DNA of 64,000 nucleotides from Branchiostoma floridae. Lineage: Eukaryota; Chordata; Leptocardii; Amphioxiformes; Branchiostomatidae. The DNA is taken from positions 27,468,762 through 27,532,761 of the forward strand of contig NC_049980.1 of NCBI RefSeq assembly GCF_000003815.2, given 5' to 3'. The stretch's first letter is position 1. The number at the start of each line of letters is the position of its first letter. Positions 12,701 through 25,915 of the stretch are shown one piece after another. The position numbers were made by a program, and so were the translations under genes. The notes beneath the pieces were generated by a model that saw only the letters and a list, made by a program, of their open reading frames with translations, did no database searches and had not been told where the DNA came from.

Positions 12701-14080
12701 TAGAGTATCAAACCCGGAAGTTATGCTGCAGTACCGTAACGAGCCGAAATCTAATCGTGTCCAGGCCGCATCAAGACCTACCCATATACCGAATAGCAAT
12801 ACAATCCATCCATGTGTTCTCGAGTTATGCTGGTATTCTACACACAAACAAACACATATACACAAACTCTACCCAAAATATAACCTTGGCGAAGGTAATA
12901 ATGCATCATCTGCATTGTTGTCAGGACTGCCTGCACCAGACGGAGGGGAAGCACTGCTCGCGGTGCCAGGCCGGGTACATCGGAGACGCGCGGAAGGGCA
13001 CGGCGGCGGACTGTCAGCTGGCGCATCCCGACTGCTCCTGTCACGGCCACGCCGACTTCTGCGACGTCTTCGGCAGGTGTCTGGTACGGCATGCTTTACT
13101 CTGCTGGCTCTATAACCGTAACCCCTGCTTCTCCTATCGGGCAGTTAGTCCTCAATCTTAATGAGCCGAGCTTGTCTCCTGATTTCTGAGACATCTTCTG
13201 TAGGTGTCTCCCCCAAGTTTTATACTCGTGAAAACTTAACTGAAATAAACAATTACTAGAGTGGGTGTAGGAGTTTGTTTGTTTGTTTTGATGTGTGTTC
13301 GCAGCTATTTGAGTATTATAGAGAAACAGCATGAGATTGGGGTTTGAAGAAAATGGACAAGGCATACAGGATCGTTAATGGGAAAACTAATTTGGTAGAC
13401 TTAAAAAAAGTCACCATTGTACTTTAGAACAATATGGCACCTGCTGCCTTTCCATGGTACTGCAGCAGAACTTCCGGTTTTGATATATCGTGATCTGTTC
13501 TTATTTCTCAGAACTGTCGTGATAACACAATGGGAGACCAGTGCGAGCGGTGCGTCCTGGGTTACTATGGTGACGCCACGAGAGGCACGCCCTCAGACTG
13601 TCGGCCATGTCCCTGTCCGCTAACGGTCCCTTCAAATCAGTGAGTGTCGGTAAAATGTTCCTATAGATATGTATATGTAGATTGGTGATCTTACGTTGCA
13701 TAGTATGGTGCTCTTACGTATACGTCGTGACAGTGATGACCTTTGAACATTCAGTTTTACCGTACTCATTTATTCGGTGATTTAAGATTTAGTCATTTGT
13801 TCGATAGTTCAGTCATTCATTGAAGTACAATGTATCTTGACTTTGTTAAATATTAAACTGAAACTTTGATATGGAACAGTGTTCATCAAATCTTTTCTAA
13901 CTTTGCCCTCCGGTCTGCAGATTTTCTGACACGTGCACGCTGGACATCGATGGCCTGCCCACCTGCACACGGTGTCATCCGGGGTATCTGGGCCGGGACT
14001 GCGGGACGTGTGCAAACGGTTACTGGGGCAACCCGAGAGTGGAGGGGCAGAGATGTGTTCGGCAGGTAGAGAAAGATTAA
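7627..14080 (+). CDS. Gene B: secreted LDLa (x3) and laminin-EGF repeat protein
   Basis: Exons: 7627-7825, 8860-8889, 9362-9484, 9934-10050, 10354-10475, 10896-11054, 11380-11727, 12048-12275, 12925-13083, 13512-13639 and 13921-14080, about 590 residues. Residues 1-19 ([12 protein letters not shown]...) form a signal peptide. Three LDLa modules with six Cys and acidic SDE calcium motifs lie at about 33-65, 80-115 and 122-156. A Pro-rich stalk and seven or so LE modules follow, most on phase-0 exons opening with NC/DC-x-HNT-G. Exon 7 carries a Gly-Gln linker (about residues 284-338). The last two exons ([15 protein letters not shown]...GRDCGTC..GYWGNP) match the gene A end. LDLa plus LE recalls perlecan, but no Ig or laminin-G domain is seen. 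The last exon either reads through to TAA 14078-14080 or splices at 14066 to a TGA after the acceptor near 14655. Confidence 0.85.
7861..8040. mobile_element. Short inverted-repeat element (MITE-like) in gene B intron 1
   Basis: The left end ATCTCCATGCAGATCCTACT (continuing to 7893) is inverted at 8008-8040 as a TATCTTATTTTACCG...GGAGAT end, with a few mismatches over about 33 bp. A related end lies in a gene D intron near 31895-31930 (CTCCAAGCAGATCCTACGG). No coding capacity is seen. Confidence 0.65.
9521..9895. repeat. Composite microsatellite block in gene B intron 3
   Basis: Adjacent tracts of (TATG)n, TCTG-rich, (TG)n, (GA)n and (CG)n fill most of the intron between the second and third LDLa exons. 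Long open frames here encode only low-complexity Cys/Val or Glu/Arg runs and are artefacts of the repeat. Confidence 0.85.
11480..11645. repeat. Coding tandem repeat for a Gly-Gln linker in gene B
   Basis: Degenerate units around CAAGGTCAAAC encode a QGQT/GQNQP-type linker of about 55 residues inside exon 11380-11727, between the two halves of an LE module. The frame stays open through the whole array. Confidence 0.85.
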
Positions 14081-17000
14081 CACTTAGTACACTCACGTAA
14101 ACCTGTGTTTGTATGTGTATCTGTAAAACCGGTATGACATGATCTGCCCCCATCTACTAAGTCAAGTGATCGCGCTGCAACCTCGCTTACTTAGATTTGT
14201 ATAACCCTTGACTTCACAAATGAAACATGCATCGTGCAATATGTCAAAATATGACCGAAAAGACGAGAAAATGAGATTTTTTTATTAATAGAGTCGTTGA
14301 GTACCTTGTCAAATTGTTCGCTTGCACTGGCGGTTACATCGAAGTTGCCGCCCTAGTGCAATGAAGAGTGCTCCAGCGTCGCAGGCGCGCGGCTTGGCAG
14401 TAGCAGGTTGCATTGCACTGAATGGCCTGTCATATGTATTTTTGACGATGACGACTTTAAACAACACCATTATGTCTGATTCAACAATGATGATATTGAC
14501 TCCCCATGAAAAGTTGATGTGGGGGATTTACTGATGTTAACGGAATTTACATTGTCGTGATGTTTTTTACTATCAAGACGTAGCAACTCCATCAGTCTTG
14601 CTACTCTTCAGTCAGAGGCAATAATGAAGCAATACTTTCTTTATGTTTTTACAGTGATATCCAGACACACACATTGGGGAATGACGGTACACTGCCACTT
14701 CGAAGACTCGATCCCCCGACTTTGTGGACAAAAGGATAAAAAAGAAATAGCGACCTATACTTAGATTGCTGTGTTATTGACAGCGATGTTGAATATGTTA
14801 AATGTTATATATCATGGTACTATTCTAATATAATCATGTGCCTTTATTCAACAGTGGCCTGTTTTTTGTAGTTGATTTATATCAGTGCCATATAGTCGAG
14901 CTAAAAGTACGTCTTTGGAGATTTTGGACTTCATCAGCTTACCCTTGATTGTTTTGTGTAGATGTCTTTCCAGCAAGGCTAATGTATATACGTTATCATT
15001 ATTGACGACAAACTTTTATTCTGTCATTGACTGTTATATTACTTGCTGGTGTGTTCTCCGTGAGTCGTATGTATTGTTGTTGGCACATAGTAATTAGATC
15101 ATCGCCATGTAATGTGGCCTCCAGATGCTTCGTGTCAGTCCTAATTAGTGAGCAAGCAGTCTTGTTTACCTAAAACACGTGTCCAAGGACGCACCTAGCG
15201 CACACACGTAGCTTTGGGCAAACCTCTAATCATGTGAAGAATGTTAATCAATTACCGACCATTAAAGAGAATCCAATATTATCATTAAGTTTCAATCGTG
15301 TGCCTTCAACTGATGGTTGTGAGAAAAACAGGCGAGCTCCACATTTCGATATTTAATTGACACTGCTCTAATAATGGATATTTACTTGTTGCCGCGAAAA
15401 ACTCACTTAAAACGACGTTTTGCTAATTCATTTTACATCATAAGGATGCCGAATATACATGTTGCGACATATTTTATTACGACTGTAACGCATAGGTCTA
15501 TTATGAACACCTGGGGGCGGTGCAAAACAATGTATGGGTGTTCCATGTTAGCTCATGACTTAATCTTATGTTATATTTATTCAGTATATAAAGTTTGCAC
15601 GGCGAAGTGATAAACAGAGCAAACCTCTGATAAGCACTTATCAAACTGTAATCTCTCGATGAAATAGTGACGAGGGCAATGGAATAAAATTGGTGTACCA
15701 ACTCTTTTCAAACATATATTTAGTAAAAGTCTTTTTTTTTACATTGCCTTATATTGTTGTGGCTGTTTAGCGTTAATTATTACGATATTTCTGTGACAGG
15801 GTCGCAACTGTTGGAACGGACTGCGTGTCAATGGGACTGGACCTTACGCTGCAACGGAACAATGTGCTTAAATAGGAGGACTTCATTGTTTAACTCCCTT
15901 ATCTAGTCGCCCTATTGTTTGCAGGACCTTCTTTTGGGACAGAGGAGGGGTGATGTACCATGCTACACAGTGACTGTAGATGACCACTGTTGTAGAAAGT
16001 GGGAGGGTGGGATAAACGGACAGATTTTATGATGTTAGTATTGCAGAATATGTCAGAATGAGTCAGCTGAATAGCCTCCAACCGGTTCCAACTGCAGACC
16101 GTGTGGTCTTGTTTAGCTGAAGAAATATAAAATCTAAGAAATAAAATGTCTTGGTGCATTTTGCAGAACGTTGCCTGGTCTGCTCCAAGCGGTGACCACC
16201 TATACAAGTCGACTTCGTGTAGGCTTTTGTATGCACTAAATGCAACGGTTATGGCAATCTACAGAACGATTTTGTTAACGCTAAAGAAGGCAGTACAGCG
16301 GTACAACTTTTTTTTACCAGCTCGTTTGAACATTTAATTGGAAAACTGGTCTTACTTAAACTGGTAACTGATATAACCACAGGAAAGCGGAACAGCCTCA
16401 GATCATTGCAGGACATCCCACGCAAAGTCGACAACAAAAGGTTTGAGTGCTACATATTGGAATAGCTGCGGATCCCCAATCAGTGACCAATGAATGGTTT
16501 CAGTCCTACTAAGACCTGCGGGTCAAAGTACCGCTATTCAATCTGACCACGGCAAACACTTACATTGTCCGCACGGGTTCAAAGTAACATATACCGCTCT
16601 CTGACGTATAATACGATTTTTTCTAACAAGTGTTTCTCGCACACATATGTCAAATCGTCATTTTTGATAAACTTACAAGTTGGATTGTGCCAAGAATGTG
16701 AAGTATGCTAAGAATCTGATTGGAACGACAATCTGCCTGAGTCGACGTGTGACGTCCTTGAGCAGTCCTGATTGATGAAATCGAGCTGTAATGAGGAACC
16801 CTTGAAGTTTTCTAAAAGAAGACAGATGCTTATAAAGAGGATCTTAATCAAAATGTATGGCGGAACTTGAAGCTTAAAATGTGCCCACGATGAGATTAAA
16901 GAAGTCCTTGAGTCCTGACCCCGAGGTCACCATCTCCGACCAGGCCACATGGCTCGTTACTGTTCGCTACCTTGCGCAATATCTTAGGCCACAGCAAATA

Positions 17001-17523
17001 CATTTTACTGATGGCATCAGCGCGCGCATTGATTTTAGTTTCATTTCAAACAAAAAGCACAAGATTTTGTTCCAGGCCTCCGGAGATGGTCAATATGACA
17101 AAAAATTACCAAAATTGGGGAAACATGACGTGTGTTGGCATTGAATGTACTTGAAGGAACAACACTAGAGGGGTAGTCTTGAGTGACGTTATCGACTTGG
17201 TAAATGATACCAGCCTACACTTACCACACGTTTTAGGAATAAAAGACATCGTCACTGCGATACTTGGTTTTATCGCTTCAATTCGTGTTACAAAGGTTTG
17301 GGTGTCTATGTTGAAATGTTGACATCTTTTTTTTTTCTCCATTTTTTTTTCGTCGCTCTTTCGCATGGAATTTGGAGTTTAGAGGATGCATCCATAAAAT
17401 TCATTTCCTATGGCCTCATCAAGATAACAACTCGCCTTTATCTAACGGCGCTGACCACTTCACACTTCCCCCACCTTTCGGTTGATGCTAACTGGGTCAA
17501 TCTCTCCGGAGTACGGAGGCAAC
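14081..17523. other. Intergenic region between genes B and C
   Basis: No exon-like sequence with LDLa, LE or other known motifs was recognised. The region is AT-rich, holds the presumed gene B 3' UTR and the gene C upstream region, and has only short unsupported open frames. Confidence 0.55.
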
Positions 17524-20500
17524 ATGAGAATGTTCTTGGCTGTAGTGCTGGCCTGTCTGGCCGTGCAGGTGTCAGCGGAGGGATGCGATCCCGAGAAGGA
17601 GTTTGAGTGTAAAAACGGGTTCTGTATAGACAACTCCAGGCGGTGTAACGGCATCTTCGAGTGCCTGGACTTCTCCGACGAAGACAACTGTCCAGGTAGG
17701 TGTGTTTGTTCAAGAAGCCGTTGGTGACTTTCGTTACCTTCCTCGCTAAGCAATATATCCAGTGCTTTGAACTTGCCAATCATTTAGTTCATCATACACT
17801 TTTTTCATCACTTTTTGGCAAAATATGATGGAGTAAGGAAATCGCGGTCACAAAGTAAAGGGATCCTTTTAGCTTTCTTATCTTAAAATGGAGTTTATCT
17901 TGCCTACGTGACAAACACCGCATAACATAAAAACGACTGACGAACACTTCAGAAAATGCCACTATGAAGTTTATGATCACAGCTTCATTTAGTCGACACT
18001 TTCCGTTTTTAAGTCCCTTTGAAAGACTAATGCTGTATGAAGAACTAGATCACAAATATTGGACCAAGCTGTGTTTAAATCTGCTGTCCAAACAAAACTG
18101 CTTATCACATCCCAAATCCCCTTGGTAAAAAGAAAGAGTAGTTTTTGAATCTTGTCAGCAAGTTTCAATATTTTAGGACAGGAGTCAGCTGTTCATTATA
18201 CTGTACTTGTGTCGGTGCTGTGTCTCTCGAAGGTATCATGAGTGCGGTATCTCTCAATGTAGTCATCTCTTTTTTTAACCAAACACGACGCCGGCATTTT
18301 CATTCTTTCCAAGTCCTTCGAAAACTTTGAACTGCATCTCGCATGTGCTTCACATTAAGTGCTCTCTCTATAAAAGGGGGTTTTGCTCTTGCTCTGTTGT
18401 AGATTCACGTGTATTGACCATTATCGACCATAAACTCCATTCACAATTGTCTCCAGACTCTCTTACTTACTACCTAGGTCTGACCGTTTCCAAAACCATA
18501 TCCAGTTGCTTGAATAACTACTTTTTGGCGTCTCTTTTACTTACTTATCTATTTATCTACTTTTCACTGGAGGATACGACTGCTGAGCGACCAAAAATTG
18601 ACGGGTTGCTCAAAGAATTTCAAAGATAAAAACGAACTTTTTTCACGTTTTGTGCGTTTTGTTGTCCTTTAAATCATACTTTTACATCGTGCACTATACT
18701 CCAATTTTGGTGGCTGTACAGTCGCTCTACGATTGCCGTTTAGACTTGTGAATATGTTATTTGATGTTTTCCCTTTGGGGACCTCTGCGTAAGATGAAGT
18801 CATCCAGCTGTGCTGTTCAGCATTAAACCAGCATGCACTGCGCCTAACCTGCGGCTATACGTTCTGCTCGTTCTGTTGACTGTTGATCAAAGGTCACGTA
18901 AGATTGGGGTTGACGATAGAGAGCAGCATGGGCTAGCGCTGAGCAAAGTCCGGGCCTTTGTGATCGGCAGATGTCACTTCACTAGATTTTACGAGGGTCC
19001 GTCAAGAAAGTGATGCCATTGGTTTTATAACAAACTAATTTTTCTATCAAATGAGATGAAATTTAGCACTTAAATCTAGGTTACTATGCACGTCAGGTCA
19101 AGTCTCCATGCGATAGAATAAACCTGACGTCAATCACACTTATGAGTTCAGCCAATGAGAGCATCGCAATTATTCGTTCCACAATTGAGAGATGGCTTGC
19201 ATAACCATCAGAATCTTTGCGTTCTTATACTTTCATATTGCATTTTATTTTCGGTCCACCAGCCTTCGGGCAATAATTTGCAATAAACGTATTACTTCTC
19301 ACCCCTTGCCAGTCGCGAAATGCCAGCCAGGAGAGTTCCAGTGCACGTCGGGAGAGTGTGTTTCCGGTGATCTCCGGTGTAACGGGTCCCCGGACTGTCC
19401 GGACGAGTCGGATGAGGCGGGATGCGGTGAGTTCGGCCTTCTCGTTCTTTTATTACCCTCGCCTCGAAGGTTGATATGTTTTCGGTGCGTTTGACTCTCT
19501 TTGTGTGCTTGTGTGTGTGAAACTCTGTGCAAACGTATTCTTAGATTGAAGAAAGCGTTTGTAGTAAACTACTAGTACTGCATTGTACTTTTCTGATAAC
19601 CATCATCTTAAACGTCTCAACAGTGAAGATCCTGTGCCATGGCCACTCCTTCATCTACAACGCCGTCACCAAGACATGCAAGGTAAGCTGTGCTGAACTT
19701 ACTATTGGCAATTTTCTTTCGACTATCTCACAAAATATGGCCGTCATGAGGTCTGAAATTGGCCTTGACCTTCATCTTTCCAAGACCTACCCACATATTA
19801 AGTATCATCAAAATGCACACAGAGATTTATAAAGTTATGCTGATCACAAATATTCGGAACCACACACGTACTCAAACATACATGCAGACTCATCAAAAAC
19901 AAAGTGTTAAGGAATGACACGAGAATGCTGTGCGAAAATAAGTAAGAATTAACAAAAAAATTGAGAAACCTCCCTCTGTTCCAGTCCTGCCAACACAACG
20001 CGCAGGGGCGGAACTGTGAGAAGTGTAAGCCCGGTTTCTATGGTAACGCTAAGATTGGCACGGCCGAGGACTGCAAGCCGTGCGACTGTAACGGCCACTC
20101 CATGGACTGTGACATGGCCGGGAAGTGCGAGGTGAGTACCGTTCTTTTCAAGTATTTAGCCAACGAAGTAAAGATTTAAATTCTTAACAACTAACTGAAA
20201 AGATGATAACTCTACGGCGTATGAAATTTTGGGTTTATAACACAAAACAAAAATATCAGCAATATTTAAAAACGCAAGAAAGATTTACACCTTGAAGACT
20301 TTAATTTTGTATTGGAAATATCAATTCAACTTTATCCTGAATGACTTTCAGAAAGTTTTAATGATAATTACCAAGTGAAATTTACCAAGTGACGTAGATT
20401 GTCATACTTTTGGACTGGTATTAACAGGCCAGCAATAGTTTGATGGCCTGTACTGCGTTACTTAATTGTTGTTAATTAAGGTGGTTTGTAATAACGAGAA

Positions 20501-23500
20501 GACACAAGCGCTTTAAGTTAGCTCCTTCGCAAACTTCTGGTGCGGCGGCGTTTATTTTCGAGATTTCCAGCATGCTCCCCCAAAAATCAACACCAATGCT
20601 CCAGAAGTCTGCGAATGAGAAAGGTTTCAAGTAGTGGTTCTTCTAACTCTTCCCAGAACTGCGGCCACAACACGGAGGGGGAGAAGTGTGAGAACTGCCG
20701 GCCCGGGTTCCGCGGTGACGCCACCAAGGGGACACCAGAAGACTGTAAACCCAACAGTCCTGATAATGACAAGGACACAGATGCGAAACCAAAGCCAACC
20801 ACCAAGCCCGGTCCCGATCCCGACACAGACAAGAAACCCAAACCCACCACCAAGCCCGGTAACCCCACCAAAACCTGCGACTGCAACGGGCACTCTACGG
20901 AGTGTGACGGCGATGGGAAATGTAAGGTGAGTGTTCTCCAGCTAGGCCCCGTTTCCTCTTGACGGCGCTCTCACCGCGCTCTCGCTGCGATGGAAAATTG
21001 GCCAGAGCGTGGTGAGAGCGCAGCGACGCCAGAAAATCTGCTCTAGTGGAATCTCTCCGGCGACCCCAGCGCGCTCTTCCCGCGACGAAGAAAACTCAAA
21101 TGTCAGCATCTTTTTATGAGCTAGGAAAGGTTTGAAAGATTACTCAACGAATTTCAGAGATAAAGAACGAATCTTTTGACGTATAGTGTAATTTCGTAAT
21201 TACGATTTGAGGTCACAGAGAGAGCGCAGTGCGCATCCCCGTTAATAGTTAATGAGAGTGAATTTCAACAAATACGTGGTGAAAGCGTTTAACGTAACAC
21301 TAAGATTGTCCACATCCGTCCAGGATTGCAAGGACAACACCCAAGGCGACTCATGCGATGAGTGCAAGCCGGGTTTCACCGGGGACGCGAAGGAGGGCAA
21401 AGCCGACTCCTGCAAGCCTAACAACTGTGACGCTCTCTGCAACAAGCACTCCTCCACCTGCGATCTGGCCGCCGGCAAGTGCATGGTAGGGGGCAGTTAG
21501 CGTAGGAGGTTTCTCTAGTAGATACGGGCACTGTAATAACATGTGATGATAGTTAGGACCAGACTATAACACATGACATGGCATGACATGACTATCTCTA
21601 ACACACCTGCAAGAGAACCTATAAATATAGAGATCTTAGACTTAGACCCTCATGATGTGTCCGCCCTAGGTTTGGGCAATACAAGATACAATACAAAATA
21701 GAAAGCCCGATGAAAACGACTCTAAAAAAGCCGGGACCTGACCTCTGCTTAGAAAGTATGGCAAGTCACAGTAAAGTTTGCAATGTGGCTCCTCGATGAA
21801 ATACGTGACCCATCGTTAAAATATCTGTTTGTCGCCATGTATACACCACCAGAACTGCGATCACAACACGGAGGGCGACAAGTGTGAGAAGTGCAAGTCC
21901 GGATTCGCCGGTGACGCCACCAAGGGAACCTCTGACGACTGTAAGGAGAGCGCATGCGCCGCCATGTGCAATAACCACGCCACTGAGTGCGACATGAATG
22001 CTAAGACCTGTAAGGTATGTGACGCGAAGTTCTCGGATTGCTTGTTTGCTTTCTAACAAACATATTCTGGCGAAAATTCATAGCTACATCATTACTGTAA
22101 GGTTATCCGTCTACACAGGGCTCGCCAGCAGCCTATGCAATATACACTAGCTGAGGTTTTCACTTTCATTCGCGTGGTGTCTGGAACTGTTAGCTGTTAG
22201 CTGTTAAGTCAATTAGAGAATCGGCTTTACATAAAAAAAACAGTAAGGCTATTACTTGATTGGCTGAACAGCTGGGTTGCGGTCATACCCACAAAAGTGG
22301 AACCTCCACCAATGTTTAGCAGCGTCACCTCAAAATAATGTTGTGAAGGCCGCTGGCAAGGCCCTGTGGGTGAGAATGCAGCAAGGTAAGAATGCGCCAA
22401 TCTAGAAATACGCAAAATGCTTAAGACTAACTCCCACTGGCACCTGCATAGCTTCAGGTTCACTTGCAATGCTTTAATGTCGCCTTGCTCTCTTGCCGTG
22501 CATGCCATTCCCTGCCACGTTCAGAACTGTGCAGACAACACGGAGGGATCAAACTGTGAGAAGTGCAAGGACGGGTACACGGGGGACGCGACCAAGGGTC
22601 CGTGTAAGCCCTGCAGTGAGAAGTGTAACAAGCACAGCGACACGTGCGACAAGGACACGGGGATCTGCTCGGTATGGTACTGCACGCCAGGGGTCGCTGC
22701 TCGCTTCACTCTTTTGTTTGCATGTCTTAATCTATTCTAGCTGCATGACTTGATACATGTAGTTTATTTACGATTGTGAATAGATATGATACAAATCAGA
22801 ACATGTACGTAATGACCACTTGGCCATTGTGGTCACTGTTTAGCAGCCCCACAAAAATATTTCCTATAGACTCAAGCATTACGATTCTGTCAAGTGTTTT
22901 CTGCAGCAGAATGTGATACAGAACGTAACGTTACAAGTATGACTAAAAAGACAACAAAACACCCACTAAGCTTAAAAAGTTGTTTTATCGATGAAATTGA
23001 GCGCACTGAAGCCGCCAGCGTATGTACCGCAGCTTCAGTGAGATAACCCATTTACCTATCTAGATCTAAAATATTGAAATTTGCTTGGTGCTACTCTCTG
23101 GTGGTATACACACGTTGGTATGCACAGGTAAAGGTGGGGTCGCACATGTGTATATATTCAAGTCCGTTTGAGGTGCGTATAACGCTCTTAGTCTCTACCA
23201 GGCTCCACAGGTCGCGGGAAAAATAGTACAAATAGTACAAATTGGACAAATATAGATACATAACATGCCAGATGAGTTAGCTGACCGAGAAGTATGGTTA
23301 GCGACCTAGCTAACTCGTCTGACATGTTACCTGTTTACGTTTGTCCAATTTCTATTATTTTTACAACGACCTGGTGGAGGCAAATACTCCCATGCGCGCC
23401 TCATACGGACTTAAATACATACGCAGGTGTGACCCCACCTTTAAAGACCGAATGGCTTTGTACAGTGGTGAATAGAAAAGACGACCAAGATAACTTTCTT

Positions 23501-25915
23501 GCTTCTCTCTCTTTAAATTGAAATTTGGAATCTGTCTTTTTTTCAGAATTGCAAGGACAACACGGAAGGGAACATGTGTGAAAGGTGTAAGACTGGCTTC
23601 ACCGGTGACGCCTCCAAAGGAACACCGAACGACTGCAAACGTGAGTGTCATCATTTAGTTATGGTCACAAGTGTTTATTTACAGTGGAGACATTTGCTGT
23701 TTTTTTGCGTATGATCGTCATTTCGTAGAAGTGAAAGCTTTTATAATATATGATTGATATATACATCTGCCAACAAATCATCAATTTTTCGTTGAGATAT
23801 CAGAAGAATATCTCAAACAAGGCCACGTGAAGCCAATGATTATTAGAATTAGATTGTTTCGAATTGTATCAATTCGTTACAATGCTAACTGAATATTGAA
23901 ACGAGGACAGAGATCATACAGATTTTGCGTAAATGGCTATTCGATGAATATCAATATGTGCGGTGTGTGTTGGTGCAAATCCTTCTGCTCTGTCGGGAGT
24001 TGGTAATTCACTTCAAATCACCCGGATGGAGGCCTGGCGAACCTCTGTCTCGTATCAGCCACATAGTTAATTACATCATTCACCCGGACGGGAGACCTGA
24101 CGCATCCCCGTCTTCTAATTAGCCAGCGAAAGGGTATGTCACCCCGTAAGGGGCGGTATAACCCCGTCGTGTGTAAGTATGTGCGAACATGTGTGATCAC
24201 GTCGACCGATGATGATGATGATGAGTATGTGTTTCAGTAAAATATTTAACGTATAGTGTCGCCCCTTAACAGCCACTCAGTGCCGCTGCAACAAACACTC
24301 TGACACCTGTCCGGACGGCGTGTGCAAGGTCAGTCCGAACTGTTTACGTCTATTTTCCAGCCAAATACACCTTCTGTTAACTGATACATGTATCATTATC
24401 ATTAAAGTCCTCTTTGGACGGCAATCGTGCTGCGCTCTGCAACATAGTGTGACTGGAAAGACAATAAAACACACCAAGCGTAAAAAGATGCGTTTTCTTT
24501 TTATACAATTTGTTGAGCGATTTGCAAAAATTAGGTCTCTATAACTTCCTTGGATACAGAACGATTTTGACATCGTTTCCGGACGAGACTTTGCATTTTG
24601 TGGACATCAGCTATATTTTATTTCATGCGAGTGTGTGTGCGTGTGTGTGTGTGTGTACAGGATTGCCAGCACCACACGACCGGAGCGTACTGTGAAATCT
24701 GTCAGCCTGGCTACTACGGCATGGCGACGGGACAGACTCCTGACGACTGCAAGAAGTGCCCCTGCCCTCCGTAAGTAACACTGCGCTGCGCTGTGGAGGT
24801 GTGAGTATACGTAGGAAGCAACACTTTCAACATCACAGTGTGATGTCTCGGAGCAGACGGAGTACGCCTTTCTAATATAGCATGGTAGCGCGCGTAGTCC
24901 AGTGGTTAGCGGCCCTGAGATTTGATTCTGTGGTAAAAAAAAGGAGCAGATTTAAGTCATAATTTTCCATTCTTTCCCCAGTCGGACGGTGATGTGTGTA
25001 GAAGTGCCCGGGGAAGCCCAGCCGAAGTGCTTGGGCTGTGAGGACGGCTACACAGGAGACAAGTGCGAGGAGTAAGTACTGTTTGTAACAACTTCTAATC
25101 TATTGTATGATGACAACATTCGACTATTTTCCGGATTGTACATAAATCTCTGGATGGCAAAGAATGAAAATTCAGGCATCTACTGAAGAAATGCTTATCA
25201 AAAGAAAACGGAGCACAGAAAATGGACTCTACGTAATGTGGGTACCTCACTAGAATGCGGCAAGTTGGCTGCGTCGCTGCGTCCTAAATTGGATTTAAGC
25301 TATTCTTGACTTTATGATGGGAATATCATGCAAGACAGACATAAAGACAACAACATGAATAAAAAGGTTAATTTGTGCTTCATCGATGAAATTCGTTGAG
25401 CACTCTGTAAAATCGCCCGAGATACAAGCTGGACAACAACAACATGTCTGCTGTGAAACAAGTTAAACTGTAATTTCCAACACCAAAAATTGACGTACCC
25501 AGATTTCAGACTGAACAGCTCCAGTTTTTGTCAAGGCATGAACAATCCACTGCTGCTGTGACGTCAAGTTATGTAGATAGCACACGTGACTCGGTGAGTA
25601 GTGGATCATAAGTTGCAGGGAGTCTATAGCACCCACCGTCTCTGTTCAGTGATGGTTATAAAGCTCTGATGTAGCTGGCAAAAACGTCTGGTTGTGTCCA
25701 AGATTTTTACTTTATCCAGTGAGACCGAGTGTCCAGGTGACTCTATGTGCATGTGTTGGGATACCTCCGAGGTTGTTGAACTCCGACGTTAAACATATCT
25801 GTTATGTGTTTGCAGATGCGACGCAGTGAACGGGTTCGAGGCTCTGAATGGGGGTCCCACGGCGCCAACCGGCTGTTGCGTCAGGAAGGGCGTGTCCAGC
25901 TGCCCCTCCGGCTAG
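17524..25915 (+). CDS. Gene C: secreted LDLa (x2) and laminin-EGF repeat protein with Cys-rich tail
   Basis: Exons: 17524-17695, 19313-19426, 19624-19682, 19985-20131, 20657-20926, 21324-21485, 21853-22014, 22525-22671, 23547-23640, 24273-24328, 24661-24770, 24982-25071 and 25816-25915. They sum to 1683 nt, 560 residues plus TAG. The start ATG 17524 opens [18 protein letters not shown], a clear signal peptide; an in-frame ATG at 17482 would put a polar leader before it and is less likely. LDLa modules lie at about 21-56 and 61-95. LE modules begin near residue 116. Exon 20657 inserts a Lys/Pro/Thr linker with a duplicated KPKPTTKPG unit. The tail (CPCPP, then GYTGDKCE, then GCCVRKG..SCPSG) differs from genes A and B but matches D. 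Every phase joins. The ligand is unknown. Confidence 0.88.
18566..18735. mobile_element. MITE-like repeat (CTGAGCGACC ends) in gene C intron 1
   Basis: It contains GCTGAGCGACCAAAAAT at the left and a degenerate GTACAGTCGCTC end at the right, around AT-rich filler. A second copy with better ends is at 36252-36400 in a gene D intron. Boundaries are approximate. Confidence 0.5.
20940..21240. repeat. Repeat-derived intron sequence in gene C
   Basis: GC-rich inverted stretches (GGCGCTCTCACCGCGCTCTC against GTGAGAGCGCAGCG) sit beside a GATTACTCAACGAATTTCAG segment shared with other introns and with 39640-39760. It looks like one or two decayed non-autonomous transposons. Boundaries are uncertain. 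Confidence 0.45.
23129..23443. mobile_element. Fold-back inverted-repeat element in gene C
   Basis: The two halves are near-complete reverse complements: AAAGGTGGGGTCGCACATGT at the left against a GTGTGACCCCACCTTT end at the right, and inner matches such as AAATTGGACAAA against TTTGTCCAATTT. The outer ends resemble those of the 2.1 kb element at 58433-60526. The copy could fold into a hairpin of about 150 bp arms. No coding potential. Confidence 0.75.
24885..24955 (+). repeat. tRNA-derived SINE-like fragment in gene C
   Basis: The stretch GCGTAGTCCAGTGGTTAGCG resembles the A-box half of a tRNA-derived SINE head. A B box is not clear, so this is a weak call on a fragment. Confidence 0.35.
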
